A stretch of DNA of 39,272 bases from DATJAJ01 sp035622335 (GTDB taxonomy: Archaea > Thermoproteota > Nitrososphaeria > Nitrososphaerales > Gagatemarchaeaceae): the NCBI GenBank assembly GCA_035622335.1, contig DASPVO010000035.1, positions 1 to 39,272 of the forward strand, read 5' to 3'. Both the position numbers and the translations under genes were made by a program. The notes under the pieces are model-generated. The model ran no database searches and had not been told where the DNA came from. It saw nothing but the letters and a program-made list of their open reading frames with translations. The number at the start of each line of letters is the position of its first letter. Position 1 is the stretch's first letter. This document shows, piece after piece, positions 1 through 7,315 of this stretch.

Positions 1-264
1 ATGGTCTCTTACAGGGTCTACTGCGTGACCACGACCGAGTGCATCAACGGCTCTTGGGTCGTCACCAAGCGGGAACTCAGGATGCAGAAGCAAGACGCGC
101 CCAGGATGGGCGAGTGGGCACCCCAAAGTGCCGGCCAGGACATGGTCGTGAGCTTGGAACAGGTGAACCAGGTCATCGGGAGCTTCAAGACGAAAGCCTA
201 CCAGCACAACCAGGGCGAGAACGCCAAGGTGGAGGACTGCAGAAAGAAGTGCCCGCCGGTCTGA
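1..264 (+). CDS. Hypothetical protein, possibly 5'-truncated
   Basis: An open frame that begins at the first base of the window, so the true start may lie upstream. It encodes 87 residues with four cysteines (near 8, 14, 79 and 83) and a basic, polar composition. I do not recognise the family and see no membrane segment. No gene on the other strand competes convincingly. The gene-like status is uncertain; a truncated C-terminal fragment of a longer protein is as likely as a complete small protein. Confidence 0.35.
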   Translation: MVSYRVYCVTTTECINGSWVVTKRELRMQKQDAPRMGEWAPQSAGQDMVVSLEQVNQVIGSFKTKAYQHNQGENAKVEDCRKKCPPV

Positions 265-358
265 CGAAACCGTTGACCCTGTAAGAGCATGTAGCCAGGG
301 CTTCAGCCTCATTCGAGCAAGCTTCATATTCCCAAGGCTCGAATTGGGTCAAGGACAG

Positions 359-832
359 ATGGACTCCTATCCGGTCCGCTACCGCTTCAGCCAGTCCTTC
401 GACGTTCCAGCCGAAGCAGCCTATCGATGGTGCATCGACTACAGGCCGGACGACTGGGGAAGGATGGGCAAGAAGGGAACGAGGCGGATTAGGCGCATCA
501 ACGAAGACACCATCATTCTGACGGATACCGTAGAGAGCGAATCTGGACCGGTCACGAAACGGAGGCTGGTGAGACTGCACCCCGAACGTCTCGCGTGGAC
601 TAACACGCACTTGGGTGGGCCGAACAGGCACTCCCAGTTCTGGTACCAGATAGTCTCTCTGGGCAGGGGAAGGTCAAAGCTTGAGTTCACCGGGCTTCAG
701 GTGAACTACGGTAGACGACCTTCTCCATCAGAGATCGCGGCGATCGCAAGAGAACTCAGGAAGGACGACTCAAACATGTGGGTGCTTCTCGCAAAGGAGA
801 TGTCAAAGGACAAGCATGGCGCTAGTCGCTAG
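359..832 (+). CDS. SRPBCC (START/polyketide-cyclase-like) family protein
   Basis: A protein of about 157 residues with the SRPBCC pattern: an N-terminal beta strand (YRFSQSFDVPAEAAYRWC), a middle set of alternating strands ending in a WYQI-type strand, and a long C-terminal helix. These helix-grip folds bind hydrophobic ligands; the ligand here is unknown. A TTG at 344 would add five residues, but I prefer the ATG at 359 because a TATA-like CATATT lies about 30 nt before it, as expected for a leaderless archaeal gene. The next gene is 218 nt downstream on the opposite strand. Confidence 0.7.
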   Translation: MDSYPVRYRFSQSFDVPAEAAYRWCIDYRPDDWGRMGKKGTRRIRRINEDTIILTDTVESESGPVTKRRLVRLHPERLAWTNTHLGGPNRHSQFWYQIVSLGRGRSKLEFTGLQVNYGRRPSPSEIAAIARELRKDDSNMWVLLAKEMSKDKHGASR

Positions 833-858
833 ATTTTCAGAAGCGAGCTGAGTCGTAC

Positions 859-877
859 GTGGACCGGGGGGTTGAAT
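859..877. repeat. Copy of tRNA-Ala 3' end (att-like)
   Basis: GTGGACCGGGGGG at 859-871 is an exact 13-base copy of 2170-2182, the end of the tRNA-Ala gene (acceptor stem and start of the T stem, read on the minus strand). TTGAA follows in both after a short gap. The copy lies beyond the 3' end of the tRNA in the same orientation, the arrangement left when an element inserts into a tRNA 3' end. The identity is seen; the att interpretation is inference. Confidence 0.45.
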
Positions 878-891
878 GGCCTTCCTTGCCA

Positions 892-931
892 GGAACCAGA
901 CCGAACTCCTCGGTTCAATTCCCATGGTTCC
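892..931. other. Nested inverted repeat in the gene-free stretch 833-1050
   Basis: GGAACC at 892-897 pairs with GGTTCC at 926-931. Inside it ACCGA pairs with TCGGT around an ACTCC loop, so an RNA from either strand could form a two-part hairpin. It lies between the SRPBCC gene and the convergent deoxyribosyltransferase-like gene, so it may act in transcript ends. No run of T follows, and nothing else is evident in this gap apart from the tRNA-like copy at 859. Confidence 0.25.
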
Positions 932-1050
932 GATGTCAAGACGGACATTCAGAGGGTCCATCGAACACATAAGAGACCCTCTTTCACTATCAGCACGACC
1001 GTGCTAAGCACATCGAATTTTAGGTCCTATCAGTAATTCGCTGGTGGACA

Positions 1051-1443
1051 TTACATCCTTCCAGTTACTCTCGACCAGAACTCGTAATGCCTGATTGTTT
1101 CATCTCTGGACAAATATGCCACTGGCTTCTTGACTGGTTTGAATCCGCCTCCAGCGAAGTCATAAACGATAATTCCTTTGGAAAGTGCATGTACGATCTC
1201 GAGTCCCACCCCTGCGGTCACCTTCCCCAAAAGACGCGAAAACACGAAGGCATCGCATAGGTCAATTAGGCCAAAGCAATACTGCATTTGCGCCCTGCTT
1301 TTTTCTGGATTACCTTCATGCGCGCCTGGGTCTATGATGTCATAAGTCGGGAACCTCTTGCTGATTTGTTCGATCTCAGTTTTCTCTATGTCAGTTCCAT
1401 ATGTGCACATTGCGTGCGCGTAGTATAATTTCACCTTCTCCAT
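1051..1443 (-). CDS. Nucleoside 2-deoxyribosyltransferase-like protein
   Basis: A 130-residue protein with an N-terminal YYAHAM strand-turn, a conserved middle helix (LIDLCDAFVFSR) and the GVGLEIVHAL helix typical of the nucleoside 2-deoxyribosyltransferase/DUF4406-like Rossmann fold. In that family the glutamate of a G-x-E-I/L segment is catalytic; here the candidate is the E of GLEI. Family members cleave N-glycosidic bonds of nucleosides or nucleotides; the substrate here is unknown. It is divergent from the HNH nuclease, 45 nt apart, and both lie between the tRNA-Ala gene and a copy of that tRNA's 3' end, so the pair may be accessory cargo. Confidence 0.6.
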   Translation of the reverse strand: MEKVKLYYAHAMCTYGTDIEKTEIEQISKRFPTYDIIDPGAHEGNPEKSRAQMQYCFGLIDLCDAFVFSRLLGKVTAGVGLEIVHALSKGIIVYDFAGGGFKPVKKPVAYLSRDETIRHYEFWSRVTGRM

Positions 1444-1488
1444 AGACTGGCGAAAGTGTATAATCTTTGGGTCAGCGCCCCGCCCAAC

Positions 1489-2025
1489 ATGCCATTGAAG
1501 CCTCTTGTCTTATCTTACGAGCTGTCCTGGAGAACTAGGGAAGACGAAGCATTTTCACGGAGTCAAGCTTGGAAAGACATCAGGACGCGAGTTCTAAGAA
1601 GAGAAGACTTCACGTGTAGCTACTGTGGGTTAAAGTCGGAGAAGGGCATGCAAGTGAACCATATCGATGGAAACCCCAAGAATCACGTAGACGAGAACCT
1701 TGAGGTCATTTGTCCATCATGCCACATGATTCTGCACAGCGGGCTATGGGCGAAAGTCAGGGGAATCCTGTTGCTGTTCAAGAAATCAGGCTTCAGCCAG
1801 AATGACATCGTTCGCATAACGAGGGAAATGAGACTAGCGGGGAAAGCTGATGATGACATAATCCAGCACTTAGGGCTGCGAGAAAGAGTCCCATGGAAGC
1901 AGGACTTGGACTACCTTTCCCACCTTTATGGATTCATATCGTCGAAACAGTACCTACCCACACCCAAGCCTCTCCTGTCGGAATGGGAACAGAAAGACAG
2001 AATTGTCAACAAAGAGTCTTGGTAG
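1489..2025 (+). CDS. HNH endonuclease
   Basis: A 178-residue protein. A CSYC knuckle begins near residue 43, followed by QVNHIDGN (the first H of HNH), ENLEVICPSCH (the asparagine and second zinc knuckle) and a histidine, so both zinc pairs and the metal-binding core of an HNH nuclease are present. The C-terminal 100 residues are not recognised and may bind DNA. The ATG at 1489 is preferred; a GTG at 1456 would add 11 residues but starts only 12 nt from the divergent gene. It may be a selfish or defence nuclease, given its place in the tRNA-bounded segment. The specific target cannot be read from sequence. Confidence 0.8.
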   Translation: MPLKPLVLSYELSWRTREDEAFSRSQAWKDIRTRVLRREDFTCSYCGLKSEKGMQVNHIDGNPKNHVDENLEVICPSCHMILHSGLWAKVRGILLLFKKSGFSQNDIVRITREMRLAGKADDDIIQHLGLRERVPWKQDLDYLSHLYGFISSKQYLPTPKPLLSEWEQKDRIVNKESW

Positions 2026-2170
2026 CAGGCAGAACAATCCTTAACTCCCTACCGTACCCAATTTTTGGCGGATAGAGTCAAAGGAACAGCCCTTTGCAGA
2101 GCTGCAACCTCGGTCGTCGTCATACGGTGTCATACCCAGCTCGGTCCGGACTATAACACGGTTTTGGAAG

Positions 2171-2255
2171 TGGACCGGGGGGGATTTGAACCCCCGACCT
2201 CCCCCAGTCTGGATCTCTTTGCCAAGGGGGTATCCTACCACTAGACTACCGGCCC
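2171..2255 (-). tRNA. tRNA-Ala(GGC) with a 13-nt intron
   Basis: Read on the minus strand: acceptor GGGCCGG pairs with CCGGTCC, giving the G3:U70 pair that marks alanine tRNAs, with discriminator A. The anticodon stem is CCCCC/GGGGG, the T arm GGGGG-TTCAAAT-CCCCC. The anticodon loop starts TTGGCA, giving GGC, and is interrupted after position 37 by a 13-nt intron (plus-strand 2207-2219). TTGG of the loop can pair with CCAG of the intron, leaving three-base bulges on each side as in a relaxed bulge-helix-bulge. The mature length is 72 nt and CCA is not encoded. A TATA-like AGTATTAAG sits about 30 nt upstream, inside the end of the LAGLIDADG gene. Confidence 0.93.
2207..2219 (-). other. tRNA-Ala canonical-position intron
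   Basis: Thirteen bases between anticodon-loop positions 37 and 38. Removal restores a seven-base loop on a five-pair stem. The intron supplies CCAG, which pairs with TTGG of the loop and forms the central helix needed by the archaeal splicing endonuclease. An outer helix is present but the inner helix is missing. Confidence 0.75.
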
Positions 2256-2299
2256 GAATGAAGTGCCCCAATCGGCTCTCTCTTAATACTCTTCGAAGG

Positions 2300-3235
2300 T
2301 CATAGCCGTACCCACTCACCCGCAACCTTCCCGTACAACTTCTTCCACTCTGCAGGCCTGGCTCGCGGCTCGCAAGATTGAATTATCGACAGCGCATCAA
2401 ACAGCTTCTGTACTTTCCTATGAATGGAAAAACCTACTTCATTGGCAAATTTCTTTACATCTGCGCACCTGCCTATCATGACACTGTAAGAGTCTCGTCG
2501 CTTTATGAACGACTTCCCTCTTATTGACATCAGAGCCCCAGCCTTGCGTTTGCGTTCTATTCTTGACTCAATCCCCAAGTCTCCCAGCAATTGTTTGACT
2601 CTCAAAAGGAGTTGTCTGTTCGAATTATCCGCTCCAACTGCAAGATGGAACTCCTTGGTCACGCCAACGTCCACATGTCCCTCGGCGTCAAAGATTCCTC
2701 GAAGAAACTCGCATGGAAATGCCGTTGCAATCTTGAGGAGATCTTGCAGAGGTGACTTAAGCAGCTGCACAAGCTGCTTGCTGCGATATCTTACTACATA
2801 CATCGGCAGTCTATTGACCTGGAAGCGCTTGACCATGATCTTGTTTGGACTTGCATGGGAGAACAGCTCTGCCGCTTTCACATTGAAGGCCTGAGCGAAG
2901 TCGAGGTCTGTAACCTCGAGTTTGACAATCCAACTCTTCTTGAGGGCACTTCCATCTCCGATATTGGCTCCGACGATGTAACTTAGAGCTGGAGATGGTT
3001 CCGATTTGAACACGTTTCTTCGCTGAATCTTCCTGTCACCAATCATCCAATGTCGGAAGGTGCCAGGCGAGAAACTCAATCTGTAGGATGCAGAAAGCTG
3101 TCTGGCTATGCTGACCGGACTGGGATTGCTCGCTGCAAGTCGCAGTACGTCTGAGTGGACTGTCTCGACAAGATCAGGAGGGATACGGTTGTGTCTCCCC
3201 CTCCAACTTCCAGGGGATTCACCAACGCTGTGCAT
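2300..3235 (-). CDS. LAGLIDADG homing endonuclease
   Basis: About 311 residues. Two LAGLIDADG helices are visible, LSYIVGANIGDG near residue 85-95 and LRGIFDAEG near 178-186, with acidic catalytic residues D and E in the expected positions, so this is a two-motif, monomeric enzyme. The first 75 residues (PVSIARQLSASYRLSFSPGTF) look like a helix-turn-helix DNA-binding segment. ATG at 3235 is chosen over TTG at 3241 because TATA-like CTAAATATTC is 27 nt upstream. The gene is free-standing, not inside an intron, but its stop lies 45 nt from the intron-bearing tRNA-Ala on the same strand. Members of this family cut intron-less alleles; whether tRNA-Ala is its target is inference. Confidence 0.85.
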   Translation of the reverse strand: MHSVGESPGSWRGRHNRIPPDLVETVHSDVLRLAASNPSPVSIARQLSASYRLSFSPGTFRHWMIGDRKIQRRNVFKSEPSPALSYIVGANIGDGSALKKSWIVKLEVTDLDFAQAFNVKAAELFSHASPNKIMVKRFQVNRLPMYVVRYRSKQLVQLLKSPLQDLLKIATAFPCEFLRGIFDAEGHVDVGVTKEFHLAVGADNSNRQLLLRVKQLLGDLGIESRIERKRKAGALMSIRGKSFIKRRDSYSVMIGRCADVKKFANEVGFSIHRKVQKLFDALSIIQSCEPRARPAEWKKLYGKVAGEWVRL

Positions 3236-3356
3236 AATCAAAGAAAATCTGCCTTGGAATATTTAGACGAAGCCCAATTGCTCTTCATTCAAAGGGAGAG
3301 TAATCCGAAAGTCAATCTCAAAGCCTTATCTGGAATCTCTCAGACCATCTGATTTC

Positions 3357-3686
3357 ATGTCCATCTCGATTGACGACTTCTCCAAGGTCGAGCTGAAGGT
3401 AGGAAGAATAACCTCGATCGAGGACATACCTCAGGCGAGAAACCCGATGTACAAGCTGATGATTGACTTCGGGGACGGAGTGACAAAGCAGTGTGTCGGA
3501 GGGATCAAGCCATTCTACACACCCGAGCAGCTGGTGGGTAGGCAGGTCATCGCCGTCATGAACCTTCTGCCAAAGTCAGTCGCAGGAGTGGTCTCCGAGG
3601 TGATGATGCTTGCTGCTTTCGACGAAGTCAGTGTGTCACTTCTCCTTCCAGACAAGGAGATGCCCTTGGGTACGCGGGTGGGATAG
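3357..3686 (+). CDS. CsaA/MetG-C-type tRNA-binding OB-fold protein
   Basis: A 109-residue stand-alone tRNA-binding domain: FSKVELKVGRI at the start, a KLMIDFG strand, VGGIKPFYTPEQLVG and VIAVMNLLPKSVAG, all typical of the EMAP-II/CsaA/MetRS C-terminal domain. It uses an OB fold to bind the tRNA elbow non-specifically and in archaea often assists methionyl-tRNA synthetase. The length matches the family. A TATA-like TTATC is about 28 nt before the ATG. It sits between two tRNA genes. Confidence 0.85.
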   Translation: MSISIDDFSKVELKVGRITSIEDIPQARNPMYKLMIDFGDGVTKQCVGGIKPFYTPEQLVGRQVIAVMNLLPKSVAGVVSEVMMLAAFDEVSVSLLLPDKEMPLGTRVG

Positions 3687-3697
3687 AATCACCAAGC

Positions 3698-3705
3698 TTT
3701 TATCC
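3698..3705 (+). promoter_or_regulatory. TATA box of tRNA-Gly
   Basis: TTTTATCC centred about 28 nt before the first base of the tRNA, the usual distance from an archaeal TATA box to its start site. Confidence 0.5.
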
Positions 3706-3744
3706 TCTAAAGCAGCTCGGCCTTCTTGAGCGGTCGTCGTCTAG

Positions 3745-3761
3745 ATCTTGATCGAGGACAG
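3745..3761 (+). other. tRNA-Gly D-loop intron
   Basis: A 17-nt insertion between GTCTAG and CCTGG. Removing it gives a normal D arm with GTCT/GGAC pairing and the invariant GG of the loop. The border may shift by one base because G occurs at both ends. Confidence 0.65.
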
Positions 3762-3778
3762 CCTGGTCCAGGACATCA

Positions 3779-3799
3779 AGTCCCAATAGGGACGTGGAA
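3779..3799 (+). other. tRNA-Gly anticodon-stem intron (about 29/30)
   Basis: A 21-nt insertion containing the hairpin GTCCC-AATA-GGGAC. Removing it joins TCA to GC, so that TCAGC pairs with GCTGG across the loop with one T-G wobble. Runs of A at both ends leave the border uncertain by one or two bases. Confidence 0.65.
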
Positions 3800-3815
3800 G
3801 CCTGCCACGCTGGTA

Positions 3816-3831
3816 ATCTATACAGACCAGA
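3816..3831 (+). other. tRNA-Gly variable-loop intron
   Basis: The span between the anticodon stem and the T stem is 21 nt instead of the usual 5, so about 16 nt must be removed. CTGGT before it and ACCAG near its end are complementary and would form the central helix of a splicing motif. Confidence 0.6.
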
Positions 3832-4013
3832 AACCCGGGTTCAAATCCCGGCGACCGCACACCAAATCTCTTCTCTCAACATCAATTCGGCACTTGAGAT
3901 GGCCAGTGGAACGAAAAACTCGCCCAACATTTCTCGCTTCCACCTAGAATTGGGTACGATGAGCTTAAGAGACCACTTGGGTTAACTTCCTTCTAGCGAC
4001 ATTAGATTCTCTC

Positions 4014-5279
4014 TTGCCATCATCTACCAAAGCGGATGGTACTGAAGGTGGGCCAGGATCCGTTGTGCTGAAGGCTGCCCATCTCTTTGATTCGGTCTCT
4101 GGCAGATTGGCAGAGAAAGGGGTAATCGTCGTCGTCGGGAGGAATATTCGTTCCGTGGGGGGCGACGCAGTCATTCCCGCCGACGCGCAGGTCATAGACC
4201 TTGGCGAATCCACCTTGCTTCCAGGTTTCATCGATGCCCACGTACATCTTGAGGGTGAATTGAGCGATGATCTGTACAAGGATTCCTTCGAGGATAAGCT
4301 GCGATTCCCGACGGAGAAAGCGCTCCGTGCAGCGCATTATGCCAGGATAACCCTGGAAGCTGGCGTCACCACCGTTCGCGACTTGGGTTCGAGCGACTAC
4401 GTGGCTCTCGGACTGCGAAACGCCATCAGGGCAGGTAGGATTCCCGGGCCGAACATGTTCGTGGCAAACTACGCGATAGGTTCGACCGGAGGCCACGCTG
4501 ATCAGAGACCGTACCCTCCCCAGTTAATCTCGCCCCTTGGCGTTATCCAGGGGATTTGCAATGGCGTTGAAGAATGCCGCGCCTCAGTGCGCTATCAAAT
4601 CAAGTACGGCGCAGACCTTATCAAGTTCATGGCATCTGGGGGCGTCCTCTCGCTTTCCGATCCCGTGGATAATGTACAGTTAACCCAGGAAGAGATGGAT
4701 ACCATTGTCTCCGAGGCCCATTCCTGGAATCGCAAGGTGGCGACCCACTGCCACGGGGACCGTGCAGCGAAGATGGCATTAGCAGCCGGCGTGGATTCCA
4801 TCGAGCATGGAAGTTTCTTGCAGGACGATACACTGTTGGAGATGAAGCGGCGACACGTGTATCTCGTTCCCACGCTCTCGACCGGACATTGGAGGGGAAA
4901 GAGCCTCGACAAGTTCCCGGAGGCAATCGCGGTGAAGGCCCGCGCGGCGTCGGCACATGTCGATCAGGTGGTCCAGCACGCAGTGAAGATCGGAGTACCC
5001 ATCGCAATGGGTACAGACGCGGCTGTCGGGCCACACGGCAAGAACGCCGTGGAGTTTTGGCTCCTAACCAAGAATGGTATGACACCAGCGCAGGCATTAA
5101 TTGCGGGTACGGCCAGCGGAGCCGACTTGCTGGGCATTGCTAAACAAACCGGGACTCTCGAGGCCGGGAAATCTGCTGATATTGTCGCGGTTCCAGGAAA
5201 TCCGCTGGCCGATATCGAGACAACGCAGCGCCCTAACTTTGTCATGAAGCAAGGCTTAGTCTACATCGATGCCAAGTAG
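4014..5279 (+). CDS. Amidohydrolase (Xaa-Pro dipeptidase/imidazolonepropionase-like)
   Basis: 421 residues with the full binuclear metal site of the amidohydrolase superfamily: DAHVH (H76, H78), the bridging lysine in IKFMASGG (K204), HCHG (H245/H247), IEHG (H265) and GTDAA (D335). The C-terminal GTLEAGKSADIVAV is the family's closing beta-sandwich. The closest subgroup is the metal-dependent hydrolases that cleave N-acyl or Xaa-Pro dipeptides; the exact substrate is not readable. The only start upstream of the N-terminal beta-sandwich is TTG at 4014, with a TATA-like GGTTAAC about 29 nt before it. It is bounded by tRNA-Gly and a direct copy of that tRNA's 3' end, so it may be inserted cargo. 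Confidence 0.85.
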   Translation: MPSSTKADGTEGGPGSVVLKAAHLFDSVSGRLAEKGVIVVVGRNIRSVGGDAVIPADAQVIDLGESTLLPGFIDAHVHLEGELSDDLYKDSFEDKLRFPTEKALRAAHYARITLEAGVTTVRDLGSSDYVALGLRNAIRAGRIPGPNMFVANYAIGSTGGHADQRPYPPQLISPLGVIQGICNGVEECRASVRYQIKYGADLIKFMASGGVLSLSDPVDNVQLTQEEMDTIVSEAHSWNRKVATHCHGDRAAKMALAAGVDSIEHGSFLQDDTLLEMKRRHVYLVPTLSTGHWRGKSLDKFPEAIAVKARAASAHVDQVVQHAVKIGVPIAMGTDAAVGPHGKNAVEFWLLTKNGMTPAQALIAGTASGADLLGIAKQTGTLEAGKSADIVAVPGNPLADIETTQRPNFVMKQGLVYIDAK

Positions 5280-5312
5280 AGTAGGCCGAGCCGCGTCGAT
5301 AATTCAGTGTGT

Positions 5313-5350
5313 AATCTGAACTTATAGTTCAGGTTGCGGCGACCGCACAC
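5313..5350. repeat. tRNA-Gly 3'-end copy fused to a dispersed palindromic element
   Basis: CGGCGACCGCACAC at 5337-5350 repeats 3849-3862 exactly (14 bases: T-stem end, acceptor, discriminator and trailer of tRNA-Gly) in the same orientation. The left half, GAAC-TTATA-GTTC with GTTCAGGTTGCGG, matches 11894-11907. Two short palindromes are therefore adjacent: TGAACT/AGTTCA and GCGG/CCGC. It lies in the gap between the amidohydrolase and the helicase. Confidence 0.5.
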
Positions 5351-5388
5351 TCTTTACATGAGACGAGTCAAAAATCGAGGTTCCTGTT

Positions 5389-5421
5389 GGGATTTGAAAC
5401 TAAGGTGAAACTTCAGGCAGC
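5389..5421 (-). repeat. Second, more diverged element copy
   Basis: On the minus strand this reads CCTGAAG, then CACCTTAGTTTCAAATC, resembling the element copies at 7316, 11881 and 14446. It has no tRNA acceptor sequence. Assignment to the family is tentative. Confidence 0.3.
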
Positions 5422-5432
5422 GCAAGCGGTTT

Positions 5433-7283
5433 TTAGATCCTGCGATTGACATGGTGGCGCTTTCTTCGACGGAGGGCGACGACATCGAATAGTATCTTTC
5501 GGAAGTTGATAGTCACGCTCCTCGCATAGAATCGGTCTTCGATGATCATGCTTCTCAAATCGTAGTTCCCCTTCTCGTAAAAATCATGTCTTTCGAAAGA
5601 CAAGCACCCCGAGAGGGAAGCTTCAAGCCGGTCGAGATCCGGGTCGACGACGACATCTCCCCGAATGGGCTTCGACTTCGAGGCGACGAGGAGGTCGTTC
5701 AACGAATCTCTGGCAGACTCGTAGTTCTTCCAGGCCTCTTCGACGAAGCGGGGGAAGATGCCGTTGGCCGCCATCCTCGCTTTGAAAGAGCCGTCCGAGT
5801 CTTCTGAGTACTCCTTCAGGAGGTGCGCCTTGATGTTGAGCTCGTTGGACATGTCGAATTTGTAAAGGAACTGCCGGGCCAAGGGCTCGAAGTCAGTCTT
5901 GTAGGCGTGGTTGAGCGAGTCCCCGAAGGACCCGCACGCCAGCAGGAACCGCGCCGTCTGGTAGTCACTGGAGATCAGCGCTTCAGAAATCATGTGAGCG
6001 AAGTCGGGTTCATATGGAATCTCGCTCATGAGGAGCCCCTTCCTTGTTATCTTGTGGGGGCGGAGTTCGATGGCCCCTATGTCGGCCAGCCAGTCTTCGG
6101 CGAACTTTATTTCGCTGTGGTTCACCCTCGACATGAACTCCAACCTGGTGAGGTCGAGGCCATACTTCGACATCAGGAGCACGAGGTCGAAGGGGGTCTC
6201 GGTTTCAAGGGACTTTCGGACAGGGGTTGGGTCTATCTTCTTCGGGATGGGCGAGCTGGTCGTGATTACCGCCCGGCCGGGCTTGAAGCGGCCGATGCGC
6301 CCCATCATCTGGAGGAGGGAGTTGTTGTCCAGCGGGCCATACTTGAGCGTCTTTTGGCCCAGCCTGTCCTTGCTGTTGATTGCGTCGTTGAATATCAGGA
6401 CGTTGTCCACATAGATGTTCACGGACGAAGCGATGACGTTGGTGGCGAAGATCTTCAGGTTCCTGTCCAGCTCAGCCCTCTGCTGGATTCTGTTGACCTC
6501 GGACCCCTCCAGCCCGCCGTGGACGTAGACACCGCCGTAGCTCGCCGCGTACTTCTCGACCAGGCGCCTCGTAGGGAGAAAGACCAGCCATGATTCGTCC
6601 CTGGGCTGAGTGTGGAGGTACCTTGACAAGGTGTCGAACATCGCGTCCAGGTCGTTGACGAGCTCCACCTCGACGTTCACGGGGTACCTCCTACCGCTGA
6701 CTGAGTAGAGCCTTGAGATCCCCATGAAGGTGAGGAACTCCCTGGGGTCTATGGTGGCGCTCATGACCCTGAACATGTTCTTCGCCGTCCCTTCGTCCTT
6801 CTTCGCCAGGGACATGCAGAGCTCTAACTGGGATGACATCTGGTGGCTTTCGTCGAAATAGATCGAGGTCTCGGTGACCGAGCGGTCGGCCAGCATCCTG
6901 ATCAGGACTCCGTCCGTCACGATCTTGATCTTACCCTCGACGTTGACTTTAGTGTCCTTCGTTATGATGGCTAGGTGCTCCTTGACCTCGGGATGCAACG
7001 CCTGCAGCGAGTAGTAGAGGGCGTTGCATGAAGCTCTCGACGGTTCGCGGATGATTATGTCACGTCTCTTCCTAAACTTCTCAAATTCGTAAGTCGGGAC
7101 CACCGTGCTCTTCCCGGTCCCCACCTCCCCCAGGAGGACAAAGTGCTCCGAGAAGTCGATGGAGTCGAGTATGGAGTAGATGGGAAGGTCAGGAGCTGTT
7201 GTGGGCAGAGGGGGGCGATGGGTTCCCCCCGCCTCTTCGGGGACGAAAGGTTCGAATGAGTCGTCTACATCGGATTCGCTCAA
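5433..7283 (-). CDS. DEAH-box (HrpA/HrpB-like) helicase
   Basis: 616 residues. Motif I is GEVGTGKST (52-60), motif II is DESH (144-147), motif III MSAT (174-177), and motif VI QMMGRIGR (325-332). These define an SF2 DEAH-type NTP-dependent helicase. Motif II has serine instead of alanine, common in the group. After the two RecA-like domains a winged-helix/ratchet region follows (TRKGLLMSEIPYEPDFAHMI). The 57 N-terminal and about 200 C-terminal residues are lineage-specific. It probably remodels RNA or ribonucleoprotein; a viral or mobile origin is possible because copies of the tRNA-Gly 3' end flank it on both sides. The start is TTG at 7283; no ATG is nearby. Confidence 0.85.
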   Translation of the reverse strand: MSESDVDDSFEPFVPEEAGGTHRPPLPTTAPDLPIYSILDSIDFSEHFVLLGEVGTGKSTVVPTYEFEKFRKRRDIIIREPSRASCNALYYSLQALHPEVKEHLAIITKDTKVNVEGKIKIVTDGVLIRMLADRSVTETSIYFDESHQMSSQLELCMSLAKKDEGTAKNMFRVMSATIDPREFLTFMGISRLYSVSGRRYPVNVEVELVNDLDAMFDTLSRYLHTQPRDESWLVFLPTRRLVEKYAASYGGVYVHGGLEGSEVNRIQQRAELDRNLKIFATNVIASSVNIYVDNVLIFNDAINSKDRLGQKTLKYGPLDNNSLLQMMGRIGRFKPGRAVITTSSPIPKKIDPTPVRKSLETETPFDLVLLMSKYGLDLTRLEFMSRVNHSEIKFAEDWLADIGAIELRPHKITRKGLLMSEIPYEPDFAHMISEALISSDYQTARFLLACGSFGDSLNHAYKTDFEPLARQFLYKFDMSNELNIKAHLLKEYSEDSDGSFKARMAANGIFPRFVEEAWKNYESARDSLNDLLVASKSKPIRGDVVVDPDLDRLEASLSGCLSFERHDFYEKGNYDLRSMIIEDRFYARSVTINFRKILFDVVALRRRKRHHVNRRI

Positions 7284-7315
7284 CCCGCTCTACTGGCCTT
7301 TCCAGATTTCAGGCC

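Larger units (their letters stand above)
3730..3859 (+). tRNA. tRNA-Gly(GCC) with three introns
   Basis: 130 nt that fold to a 76-nt tRNA only if three pieces are removed. Acceptor GCGGTCG pairs with CGACCGC; T arm CCGGG-TTCAAAT-CCCGG. A 17-nt piece interrupts the D loop (about 3745-3761), leaving GTCTAG + CCTGGTCCAGGAC. A 21-nt piece (about 3779-3799) splits the anticodon stem near 29/30, leaving TCA+GC, which pairs with GCTGG. A 16-nt piece sits in the variable loop (about 3816-3831). The anticodon loop CTGCCAC gives GCC. Exact borders are ambiguous by a base or two. The discriminator is A, followed by CACCA. Multiple noncanonical introns are known from some TACK archaea. Confidence 0.88.

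Noticed and set aside
5823..6593. Plus-strand open frame inside the helicase
   Set aside because: It is the reverse shadow of the helicase core; no domain is visible and the helicase motifs are intact on the minus strand.
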